Both the position numbers and the translations under genes were made by a program. Shown here piece by piece: positions 1 to 5,874 of a stretch of 8,574 nt of DNA. The DNA lies in contig JAAZAI010000413.1 in assembly GCA_012514445.1 (NCBI GenBank), forward strand, positions 1 through 8,574, in the 5' to 3' direction. Position 1 is the first letter of the stretch, and each line of letters starts with the position of its first letter. The notes under the pieces are model-generated. The model saw only the letters and a list, made by a program, of their open reading frames with translations. It ran no database searches and was not told the origin of the DNA. Origin of the DNA: Lentisphaerota bacterium. GTDB taxonomy: Bacteria; Verrucomicrobiota; Kiritimatiellia; RFP12; UBA3636.

Positions 1-1113
1 AAGACGAGTCCCGACCCCGGCTACTGCGTGCGCGTCACGGCGGACGACGGGGAACTGGGCGAGCAGAGCCTGCGGGACTTCCAGGACAACGAGAAGACGA
101 TCCCCACCATCCTCACCACCTCGCAGAAGCTCTCGACCGGCGTGGACGCCCGGAACGTGCGCAACATCGTGCTCATGCGTCCGATCAACTCCATCATCGA
201 GTTCAAGCAGATCATCGGGCGCGGCACGCGGCTCTACGACGGCAAGGACTACTTCACGATCTACGACTTCGTGAAGGCCCACTACCTCTTCAGCGACCCC
301 GAGTGGGACGGCGAGCCTCTCGATCGCCAGACGTGCCCGGACTGCGGTTGCCATCCCTGTGTCTGCGAGAAGCCTCCGCCACCCGTCTGCCCCGTCTGCG
401 GCCAGCGCCCCTGCGTCTGCGGCGGGCGGGTCTGCGAGGTCTGCGGACGCCGCCCGTGCGTGTGCGGGAAAGAGCCCTGCCCGGTCTGCGGTCAAATCCC
501 CTGCGTCTGCGGCAAGGTCGCGAAGGTGAAGGTGAAGCTCGCGGACGGCAAGGAGCGCACGATCCAGCACATGATCGTGACGACCTTCTGGCATCCCGAC
601 GGAACGCCGATGACCGCGCAGAAGTTCATGGAATCGCTCTTCGGCAAGCTCCCGGAGTTCTTCAAGAACGAAGCGGAGCTCCGCGCGATCTGGAGCGCAC
701 CGGACACCCGCAGGCGTTTGCTGGAGGGCTTGGCCGAGAAAGGCTTCGGGCGCGAACAGCTCGCCGAGATGCAGAAGATCATCGACGCGGAGAAGAGCGA
801 CCTCTTCGACGTGCTCGCGCACATCGCCTACGCGGTGCCGCCCATCACCCGCCAGGAACGCGCGATCAAGGCGAAGGCGGACATCAACGTGCACTTCAAG
901 GGACGGCAGCAGGTCTTCCTGGACTTCGTGCTCGACCACTACGTCTCGGTCGGCGTGGACGAGCTGGACACGGGCAAGCTGACGCCGCTGCTCAAGCTCA
1001 AGTACAACGACTCGATCTCCGACGCCCTTGCCGATCTGGGCGCCCCCGACGAGATCAAACGCCTCTTCTGCGGCTTCCAGCAGTATCTCTACCGGGAACC
1101 CGTGGTGGCATAG
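1..1113 (+). CDS. hsdR: Type I restriction enzyme R subunit (HsdR, EcoEI-like), C-terminal part
   Basis: This is the motor and endonuclease subunit of a type I restriction-modification complex, which translocates DNA with ATP and cleaves unmodified DNA. The frame is open at the left edge, so the N-terminal nuclease domain and first helicase lobe lie outside. Counting from base 1, residues 45-49 (STGVD) are SF2 helicase motif V and residues 70-77 (QIIGRGTR) are motif VI with its two arginines. Residues 112-171 hold four Cys-rich repeats. Residues from about 172 to 370 match my memory of the EcoEI R C-terminal domain, with phrases such as ADGKERTIQHM and AEKGFGREQLAEMQ. The 370 visible residues are a bit under half of a usual HsdR. 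The stop is TAG at 1111. No hsdM or hsdS is visible, so they would lie upstream or elsewhere. A stand-alone helicase with this C-terminal domain is the alternative. Confidence 0.88.
   Translation, partial: KTSPDPGYCVRVTADDGELGEQSLRDFQDNEKTIPTILTTSQKLSTGVDARNVRNIVLMRPINSIIEFKQIIGRGTRLYDGKDYFTIYDFVKAHYLFSDPEWDGEPLDRQTCPDCGCHPCVCEKPPPPVCPVCGQRPCVCGGRVCEVCGRRPCVCGKEPCPVCGQIPCVCGKVAKVKVKLADGKERTIQHMIVTTFWHPDGTPMTAQKFMESLFGKLPEFFKNEAELRAIWSAPDTRRRLLEGLAEKGFGREQLAEMQKIIDAEKSDLFDVLAHIAYAVPPITRQERAIKAKADINVHFKGRQQVFLDFVLDHYVSVGVDELDTGKLTPLLKLKYNDSISDALADLGAPDEIKRLFCGFQQYLYREPVVA
334..513 (+). repeat. Four tandem Cys-rich repeats inside hsdR
   Basis: Four copies of the pattern C-x2-C-x3-P-C-V-C lie in a row within the HsdR frame. 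The first (CPDCGCHPCVC) is followed by a proline-rich spacer. The next three (CPVCGQRPCVC, CEVCGRRPCVC, CPVCGQIPCVC) repeat every 15 residues, or 45 bp. The paired CxxC and CxC groups look like zinc-binding knuckles; metal binding is inferred. The block sits between the helicase core and the C-terminal domain, where a hinge would be. Confidence 0.85.
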
Positions 1114-1135
1114 TGGCCGGAAAGGTCGTGTTCGG

Positions 1136-1144
1136 TTGATCTCG
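1136..1144. repeat. Left 9-bp target-site duplication of the MITE
   Basis: TTGATCTCG at 1136-1144 directly abuts the left end of the inverted-repeat element. The identical 9 bases directly abut its right end. Confidence 0.85.
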
Positions 1145-1298
1145 CAGCAATTCGCAATAGGGGCGGGAACCCAGGAAACGGCGCGCTCGGAGATCGCGCC
1201 CTACCACGTGGAATCCCCGTTTTGCGCAGTTTTCAGGGTAGGACGGGCTCTCCGAGCACGCCGTTACAGAGAAGATGCCGCCATATTGCGAATTGCTG
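1145..1298. mobile_element. MITE-like inverted-repeat element, 154 bp, non-coding
   Basis: The two ends are a perfect 15-bp inverted repeat (CAGCAATTCGCAATA at 1145-1159 and its complement at 1284-1298). A second inverted pair lies inside: 1177-1205 against 1237-1265 agrees at 25 of 29 positions. The arms therefore cover about 61 nt each around a 31-nt centre (1206-1236), so the whole unit can fold into one long hairpin. It encodes no transposase. It is bordered exactly by a 9-bp direct repeat, as expected of a non-autonomous element moved in trans. I do not recognise the transposase family. Confidence 0.85.
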
Positions 1299-1307
1299 TT
1301 GATCTCG
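1299..1307. repeat. Right 9-bp target-site duplication of the MITE
   Basis: TTGATCTCG at 1299-1307 directly follows the right end of the element and matches 1136-1144 exactly. Removing the element and one copy would restore an uninterrupted hsdR-xylanase intergenic region. Confidence 0.85.
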
Positions 1308-1316
1308 GCTTGGGAC

Positions 1317-1346
1317 TTGCACGGGTATCCGCGTATGTCGTATGAT
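1317..1346 (+). promoter_or_regulatory. Candidate sigma-70-type promoter for the GH10 gene
   Basis: TTGCAC at 1317-1322 (3 of 6 to the -35 consensus) and TATGAT at 1341-1346 (5 of 6 to the -10 consensus) are separated by 18 nt. Transcription would begin near 1353 and leave a leader of about 33 nt before the ATG at 1386. The promoter lies just outside the right end of the MITE, so the insertion left it intact but changed what lies upstream. It is a visual match only. Confidence 0.4.
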
Positions 1347-1385
1347 GAAAGAAACCGCTCAATCACCAGGAGCCCCGAGGCCACC

Positions 1386-2714
1386 ATGAACGACACCGTC
1401 AAGCAACTCGCCCGCAACCTCCTCACGCCCCACCCCGAGGTCGACGCCCGCATCGAACACGGCATCGAACTCCACCGCAAGGGCACCGCCTCCTTCACCG
1501 TCGCCGACGCCAAGGGCGCCAAGGTCCCCGGCGCCGAGGTGACTTTCACCCTCAAGCGGCACGACTTCGACTTCGGCTGCAACGCCTTCGTCTACCGCCA
1601 GTTCGAGGGCGCCGGCGAGAACGAGGCCTACGAGGCGCTCTTCACCGACGTCTTCAACCTCGCCGTAATCCCCTTCTACTGGTCCGATCTCGAAGTCGAA
1701 CCCGGCAAGCCGCGCTTCACCAAGGACAGTCCGTTCGTCTACCGCCGCCCGCCCGTCGACGCGCTGCTGGAATTCTGCGAATCGCACGGCATCACCCCCA
1801 AAGGCCACCCGCTCGTGTGGCATGCCTTCGTCCCCAACTGGCTTGACGCCGACGACCCTCTGCTCGCCAACCGCTGGGAGCGGCGCGTCCGCGAGATCGC
1901 CGAGCGCTACGGCGATCGCATCCAGAACTGGGACGTCGTCAACGAAGTCGTGGACAACGGCTTCCGCGACCATCCCAAGGTTCCCGGGCCTTCGCACGCG
2001 CATTTCGCCTTCGACATCGCCCAGCGCCATCTCCCCCAGTCCTGCCGCCTCAACTACAACGACTACGCCGTCTGGGGCGCGTTGCGCGACCGCTACACGC
2101 CCGCCACGATGCTCGTCGAAAACCTGATGCGCACCGGCCACCGTGTCGGCGGCTTCGGCCTCCAGTACCACATGTTCGAACGCGACCTCGACGCGATGCT
2201 CGCGAACTACCCCGCCACGATGCTGAACCAGGAGCACCTCGTCGATTGTCTCGATACGCATGCAAGCCTCGGCGTGCCGCTCAACATCTCCGAGATCACC
2301 GTGACCGCGCGCGAGGATCTCGGCAACGACAACCTCGCCTTCCAGGCCTACGCCATCGAACGCCTCTACCGCCTCTGGTTCAGCCACCCCGCCGTCAACG
2401 GCATCATCTACTGGAACCTCGTGGACGACACCGCCTACAGCCCGGCGGGCTCGCTCTGGAACGAGAACTTCTTCAAAGGCGGTCTCGTGACGCGCGCCTT
2501 CAAGCCCAAGCCCGCCTACCAGGCCGTCCGCAACCTCGTCCGCGACGAATGGACCACCCGGGAGACCGTGACCTTCGATCCTCAGAAACCCTGCTACCTG
2601 CGCGGCTTCTACGGCACCTACGAGGTGCGGATCAAGCTGCCCGGCGGTCGCGTGGAGACCACCACGGCGCGCCTCGTCAAGGATCGCAAGAACCGCTTCT
2701 CCTTTACGGTCTAA
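1386..2714 (+). CDS. GH10 endo-1,4-beta-xylanase-like protein, no signal peptide
   Basis: A 442-residue protein of glycoside hydrolase family 10, retaining enzymes that cut internal beta-1,4-xylosidic bonds. Residues about 30-60 form a small beta-rich N-terminal segment; the TIM barrel runs from FDFGCNAF to about residue 385. Visible active-site pieces are HPLVWH (141-146), the acid/base Glu187 in WDVVNEV, and the probable nucleophile Glu303 in LNISEITV. Residues about 385-442 form an extra beta-rich tail. The frame is open upstream to ATGs at 1275 and 1335. I chose ATG 1386 because GAGG lies 5 nt before it, a candidate -10 box overlaps the longer versions, and an ATG at 1275 would put the start inside the MITE. 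The N-terminus (MNDTVKQLARNLL) has no signal peptide, so a cytoplasmic enzyme acting on imported xylo-oligosaccharides is likely. SEIT at the nucleophile departs from the usual TE(L/I)D. Confidence 0.88.
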   Translation: MNDTVKQLARNLLTPHPEVDARIEHGIELHRKGTASFTVADAKGAKVPGAEVTFTLKRHDFDFGCNAFVYRQFEGAGENEAYEALFTDVFNLAVIPFYWSDLEVEPGKPRFTKDSPFVYRRPPVDALLEFCESHGITPKGHPLVWHAFVPNWLDADDPLLANRWERRVREIAERYGDRIQNWDVVNEVVDNGFRDHPKVPGPSHAHFAFDIAQRHLPQSCRLNYNDYAVWGALRDRYTPATMLVENLMRTGHRVGGFGLQYHMFERDLDAMLANYPATMLNQEHLVDCLDTHASLGVPLNISEITVTAREDLGNDNLAFQAYAIERLYRLWFSHPAVNGIIYWNLVDDTAYSPAGSLWNENFFKGGLVTRAFKPKPAYQAVRNLVRDEWTTRETVTFDPQKPCYLRGFYGTYEVRIKLPGGRVETTTARLVKDRKNRFSFTV

Positions 2715-2956
2715 TCCGCTGGAGACGCGATGCCGGTGCGTCCGGTCTGGATGCCCCGGATCAGCAAATTGGGGCGGTACTTGAGTTCCCGGGCGGCTTC
2801 CAGCACGCGACTGCGGGTGGCCGAGGTCGCCTTCCCCTGACCGCGGAGGATGCGCGAGACCGTGGCGATCGACAGCCCCGTGTGGCGCGCGACGACCTTG
2901 AGCGAGACGGCGCCTTCCGGAGCCTGGAATCCCTGAACTGAAGTGCCCAAATTCAT
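2711..2956 (-). pseudogene. Truncated LacI-family regulator (HTH and hinge only)
   Basis: The 81-residue product begins at an ATG at 2956 and contains a clear LacI-type DNA-binding domain: VSLKVVARHTGLSIATVSRIL (residues 17-37, helix-turn-helix), then TRSRVLEAARELKYRPN (47-63) and the hinge-like segment LLIRGIQTGRTG (64-75). A complete LacI regulator is about 330-350 residues, with a sugar-binding effector and dimerisation domain after the hinge. Here translation stops six residues after the hinge, and further down this strand lies only the antisense of the xylanase gene. The TAG (2711-2713) overlaps the convergent xylanase TAA (2712-2714). A longer start at 2998 is possible; neither has a good Shine-Dalgarno. 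I read it as a remnant left at a rearrangement junction, but a functional mini-repressor cannot be excluded because the HTH is well preserved. Confidence 0.65.
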
Positions 2957-3038
2957 AGTAGAACAAATATTTGCCTTCAACAAAACGCACCACATCACGC
3001 TCGTCGGATCGTCGTCAAGGTGAAAAATCCGATTGCCG

Positions 3039-3072
3039 ATTGTAATCTTGAATTCGCGTTCAATATTACAAT
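3039..3072. promoter_or_regulatory. 34-bp palindrome, candidate operator
   Basis: ATTGTAATCTTGAA (3039-3052) and TTCAATATTACAAT (3059-3072) are inverted copies with one mismatch, around a 6-nt centre TTCGCG. A third copy of the half-site occurs at 3395-3408. It lies 83 bp upstream of the lacI-fragment start, which fits an operator for a dimeric regulator. It has no U-tract, so a terminator is less likely. Confidence 0.5.
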
Positions 3073-3157
3073 ATGTGGCAGGGGTTCACGCCGGGCGCGG
3101 AGCGGGGTGGGACGGCCAGGCCCTCGGCCTGTTGCCTGCAGGTTCCCTCCAATCGGG

Positions 3158-3182
3158 TGCGAGTCAAGATAGTTGACTCGCA
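3158..3182. repeat. Perfect 10-bp inverted repeat with 5-nt loop
   Basis: TGCGAGTCAA (3158-3167) is perfectly complementary to TTGACTCGCA (3173-3182) across the loop GATAG. No T-run follows on either strand, so it is not a standard intrinsic terminator. It could be a protein-binding site or an RNA hairpin. Confidence 0.6.
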
Positions 3183-3189
3183 GAGGAGC

Positions 3190-3206
3190 AAGGGTTCAGG
3201 GTTCAG
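3190..3206. repeat. TTCAGGG heptamer repeat, left copy
   Basis: Two overlapping units of the 7-mer TTCAGGG. The 21 bp at 3190-3210 match the complement of 3662-3682 at 19 positions, the first 14 without a break. This is the inverted partner of the array at 3671-3698. Confidence 0.6.
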
Positions 3207-3299
3207 ATGTTGCAAAGCAATACGTTAAGCTTGCTTTTTCAATATATTGAGATGTCATTGATTTTGAGTACACCAAAAAAGGAAATGAGAAGTAATCGA

Positions 3300-3393
3300 T
3301 CAGTCGCCGGTGTCGGCATCCTGGCGCGATGTCGACCGGAAGATCTCCACGATTTCGACAAGATACAGGAACCACGCGAGTGCCGCCGCACCG
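3300..3393 (-). pseudogene. Possible 3' remnant of an unidentified gene
   Basis: Read on the minus strand, this stretch gives about 30 codons of normal composition with mostly G or C in third position, ending in TGA at 3300-3302. The peptide has a hydrophobic segment (AAALAWFLYLVEIVEIF) and a polar tail (RSTSRQDADTGD). Upstream on that strand the frame loses its coding look at the ATTGTAAT motif near 3395. I do not recognise the protein. It could be a chance open frame. Confidence 0.25.
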
Positions 3394-3428
3394 GATTGTA
3401 ATTTTGAACATGCTTCGAGACAAGATGA

Positions 3429-3660
3429 TAACCGCCGTGTAGTCGACGTCGCTCGCGCCGCGCTCTGAGCGGGGCTACAGCACCCCGAGAAACAAGCCGC
3501 CGAGGTCGAGCCCCCTGGGAACGCGGGGCTCTGCACCCGCCGTGTAGAAAAATGCGAGTGCGGAGCCTCGCGATCCCAGCGCCCCGCACACCGCCGTGCA
3601 AAGTGGCGGCCGGGTCTTGTTCCCGGAATCTTCGCGAGAACCTGCCGCCCCCCGGCGACT
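3429..3660. repeat. GC-rich intergenic block with hairpins and internal repeats
   Basis: CCGCCGTGTAG occurs exactly at 3432-3442 and 3537-3547, and its first 8 bases again at 3591-3598. GCGGGGCTACAGCACCC (3469-3485) is echoed by GCGGGGCTCTGCACCC (3523-3538). Hairpins include GAGCCCC/GGGGCTC (3508-3514 with 3525-3531), CGGGG/CCCCG (3470-3474 with 3483-3487) and GTGCGG/CCGCAC (3558-3563 with 3584-3589). This resembles a dispersed palindromic intergenic repeat rather than a gene, but I can see only this one locus. Confidence 0.45.
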
Positions 3661-3670
3661 GACATGTCAA

Positions 3671-3698
3671 CCCTGAACCCTTTTCCCTGAACCCTTGG
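3671..3698. repeat. CCCTGAA heptamer array, right copy
   Basis: Four consecutive 7-mers, CCCTGAA CCCTTTT CCCTGAA CCCTTGG. The 12-mer CCCTGAACCCTT occurs twice, 14 bp apart (3671-3682, 3685-3696), and its exact complement is at 3190-3201. Confidence 0.65.
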
Positions 3699-3868
3699 TG
3701 CGCGGCAACGATGTTGACGCGCACCCCCTACGATCCGGCGAAGACCGCCCGCAATTCCCGGACATGTTTTTGCGAGGCGCGGCAATGGCCTTCACTTCCC
3801 TGGCATGGTAGGCTTTCCTTCGTCGCCTCCCACAGCTTTTACCGCGAACGCCTGAAAGCGTGAAACCC

Positions 3869-5818
3869 ATGAACAAAGCAAAAAAAATCCCCGCAAGCCC
3901 CCAGTCATTTTCCCCGCATGAAGTCCGGATCTCCGGTGGATTCTGGAAAAAGAAGATGGACGTCAACCGTCGGGAGACGCTGCCCATCGTGTTCCAGCGG
4001 TGCGAGGAGACGGGACGGATCGACGCCCTGCGGCAGACCTGGAAGCCCGGGCAGCCGAATCAACCGCACATCTTCTGGGATTCCGACGTGGCCAAGCTTG
4101 TCGAAGCATGCAGCTACAGCCTTGCCGCCCATCCCGATCCGGCCCTCGAGGCCAAGGTCGACGAGGTCGTCGCATGGTTCGCCTCCGCCCAGCAGCCCGA
4201 CGGCTACCTCAATTCGCACTATACGACGGTCGAACCCCGGAACCGCTGGACCAACCTCCGCGACAACCACGAGCTCTATTGCGCCGGCCACATCATCGAG
4301 GCCGCCGTCGCCCATTTCCAGTCCACGGGCAAAACGACGTTCCTCGACGTGGCCTGCCGCTACGCCGACTACATCGCCACCGTCTTCGGGCGCGGCGAAG
4401 GCCAGCGCCGCGGCTATCCCGGCCACGAGGAAATCGAACTCGCCCTCGTCCGCCTCCACTCCGCCACTGGACAGTCCCGCTACCTCGACCTCGCCGAGTA
4501 CTTCATCGACGAGCGCGGACAGCACCCGCACTATTTCGACCAGGAAGCCATCGCCCGCGGCGAAGATCCCAAGAACTACTGGCTCAAGACCTACGAACAC
4601 AGCCAGTCCCACATCCCCGTACGCGACCAGAAGAAACCTGTCGGGCACGCCGTCCGCGCCACCTACCTCTACACGGGCATGGCCGCCGTCGCCGGCGCGA
4701 CCGGCGACACGTCGCTGCTCCAGGCCTGCAAGCGTCTGTGGAAGGTTCTGACGAGCACCCAGATGCATGTGTCCGCCGGCATCGGGCAGATCGCCCGCAA
4801 CGAGGGCTTCACCGCCGACTACGATCTGCCGAATGAAAGCGCCTATCTCGAAACCTGCGCCGCCATCGGCATGGCGTTCTGGGGGCACCGCATGCTCGAT
4901 TGGCAGCCCGACTCGACCTATTCGGACGTGGTCGAGCAGGCTCTGTACAACGGGACGATCTCGGGCGTGTCCGTCGATGGTCGCCGCTTCTTCTACGGCA
5001 ATCCACTGGCGGCTCATCCGGGATTCGACGGCAACGGCAATTTCGTCAAGGAAGGCTACCACTACCGCCGCCAGGAATGGTTTGGCTGCTCCTGCTGCCC
5101 GACGAACATCGCCCGCTTCATCGCCAACGTCCCCAGTTTCCTGTACACGTCGCGCGGAGATGAACTGGCCGTGCACCAGTACGCGGAAAGCGTGTCGATG
5201 CTGAAAGTCTCCGGCCAGTCCGTCAGGGTCGTGCAAAAGACGAACTACCCGTGGGAGGGCGAGATCGCGCTTGAGATCGCGCCGGAGAAAACGGCCGTCT
5301 GGTGCCTCGCCATCCGCATCCCGGGCTGGTGCAAATCCGCCGTCGTCAAAGTCAACGGCAGGAAGATCAAGCTCGCCGCCGCGCTGTCGAAGGGCTACGC
5401 CCGCATTCAAAGGGAATGGCGCGCCGGCGATGTCGTGACCCTCTCCCTGTCGATGACGGTCGACCGCGTCGAAGCCCATCCCGCCGTGCGCCAGAACGCG
5501 GGCCGCATCGCCTTGCGGCGCGGCCCCGTCGTCTACTGCATCGAGTCCGTCGACAACGGCGCCGACTTGAACGGCATTGCTCTGCTTCCCGATCCGGCAT
5601 TCGAGGTGACCTTTGGGAAAGGGCGTATTCTCGGCGGCGTTCCCGTCATCCGGGCAAAAGCCGTCCGCACGAAACCGCAGGGCAGGAAAGATCCCCTCTA
5701 CGGCGATTTTGGCGCCTGGCCGCGCACGGCCTGCACGGTGACCGCCATTCCCTACTTCCTCTGGGCCAACCGCAAGCCCGGCGAAATGCTCGTGTGGATC
5801 AGGCAGATCAATTCATAA
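3869..5818 (+). CDS. GH127 beta-L-arabinofuranosidase-like protein (DUF1680)
   Basis: A 649-residue glycoside hydrolase of family 127, which removes terminal beta-L-arabinofuranose with a zinc-bound cysteine nucleophile. The (alpha/alpha)6 barrel spans roughly residues 15-425; beta-sandwich domains fill the rest. The key residues known from Bifidobacterium HypBA1 are all visible with matching spacing: acid/base Glu312 in NEGFTADYDLPN, then Glu328 and Cys330 in YLETCA, and Cys407, Cys409, Cys410 in GCSCCPTN. Cys409 corresponds to the nucleophile, and Glu328 with the cysteines to the zinc site. The start could be GTG 3860 or ATG 3869; I prefer ATG, with no strong Shine-Dalgarno for either. No signal peptide is seen, so the enzyme is probably cytoplasmic. 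The stop TAA is also the first three bases of a hexamer array. The related arabinofuranosidase family GH146 is the main alternative. With GH10 nearby, arabinose-substituted hemicellulose is a plausible target. Confidence 0.88.
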   Translation: MNKAKKIPASPQSFSPHEVRISGGFWKKKMDVNRRETLPIVFQRCEETGRIDALRQTWKPGQPNQPHIFWDSDVAKLVEACSYSLAAHPDPALEAKVDEVVAWFASAQQPDGYLNSHYTTVEPRNRWTNLRDNHELYCAGHIIEAAVAHFQSTGKTTFLDVACRYADYIATVFGRGEGQRRGYPGHEEIELALVRLHSATGQSRYLDLAEYFIDERGQHPHYFDQEAIARGEDPKNYWLKTYEHSQSHIPVRDQKKPVGHAVRATYLYTGMAAVAGATGDTSLLQACKRLWKVLTSTQMHVSAGIGQIARNEGFTADYDLPNESAYLETCAAIGMAFWGHRMLDWQPDSTYSDVVEQALYNGTISGVSVDGRRFFYGNPLAAHPGFDGNGNFVKEGYHYRRQEWFGCSCCPTNIARFIANVPSFLYTSRGDELAVHQYAESVSMLKVSGQSVRVVQKTNYPWEGEIALEIAPEKTAVWCLAIRIPGWCKSAVVKVNGRKIKLAAALSKGYARIQREWRAGDVVTLSLSMTVDRVEAHPAVRQNAGRIALRRGPVVYCIESVDNGADLNGIALLPDPAFEVTFGKGRILGGVPVIRAKAVRTKPQGRKDPLYGDFGAWPRTACTVTAIPYFLWANRKPGEMLVWIRQINS

Positions 5819-5851
5819 TCTTAATCGTAATCATAATCGTAATCGTAATCG
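5816..5851. repeat. TAATCN hexamer array, six units
   Basis: Six consecutive units of TAATC plus one variable base (T, G, A, G, G, G). The first TAA is the stop codon of the GH127 gene. The unit is the reverse complement of the GATTAN unit in the following array. Confidence 0.9.
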
Positions 5852-5874
5852 CTCTGTGTGATTTCGAGCGCGTT

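Larger units (their letters stand above)
2957..3868. other. Long intergenic region without a convincing intact gene
   Basis: About 910 bp separate the lacI fragment from the GH127 gene. The open frames on the minus strand here (for example across 3239-3785) have poor, Arg-rich composition and change character abruptly, so I do not call them as genes. The region is a mosaic: a palindrome at 3039-3072, a second at 3158-3182, a short AT-rich stretch at 3207-3300, a coding-like tail at 3300-3393, a GC-rich hairpin block at 3429-3660, and heptamer repeats at both 3190 and 3671. From 3700 to 3868 I see no clear structure; it should contain the GH127 promoter, but no convincing -35/-10 pair stands out. 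Confidence 0.7.

Noticed and set aside
1145..1298. Integron attC site or transcription terminator
   Set aside because: I see no GTTRRRY core site at the ends, and the exact 9-bp flanking duplication is better explained by transposition.
1275..1385. Longer xylanase start at ATG 1275 or 1335
   Set aside because: The first lies inside the MITE and the second just upstream of the candidate -10 box. The extra residues show no signal peptide, and ATG 1386 has a better ribosome-binding context.
1359..2993. 544-codon open frame on the minus strand across the xylanase gene
   Set aside because: It is antisense to a gene with clear GH10 motifs. Its Gly/Val/Glu-rich composition is the expected shadow of GC-rich codons.
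3214..3239. Intrinsic terminator (AAAGCAA/TTGCTTT stem followed by T residues)
   Set aside because: The stem is 7 bp and AT-rich with a 10-nt loop and a short T-run, and no gene ends just before it on the plus strand.
3239..3785. Two 161-codon minus-strand frames in the intergenic gap
   Set aside because: Arg-rich and low in hydrophobic content except for the short 3300-3393 stretch. They run through hairpins and heptamer repeats.
3905..5479. 524-codon open frame on the minus strand across the GH127 gene
   Set aside because: No recognisable domain. The plus-strand frame carries all GH127 catalytic residues, so this is a shadow.
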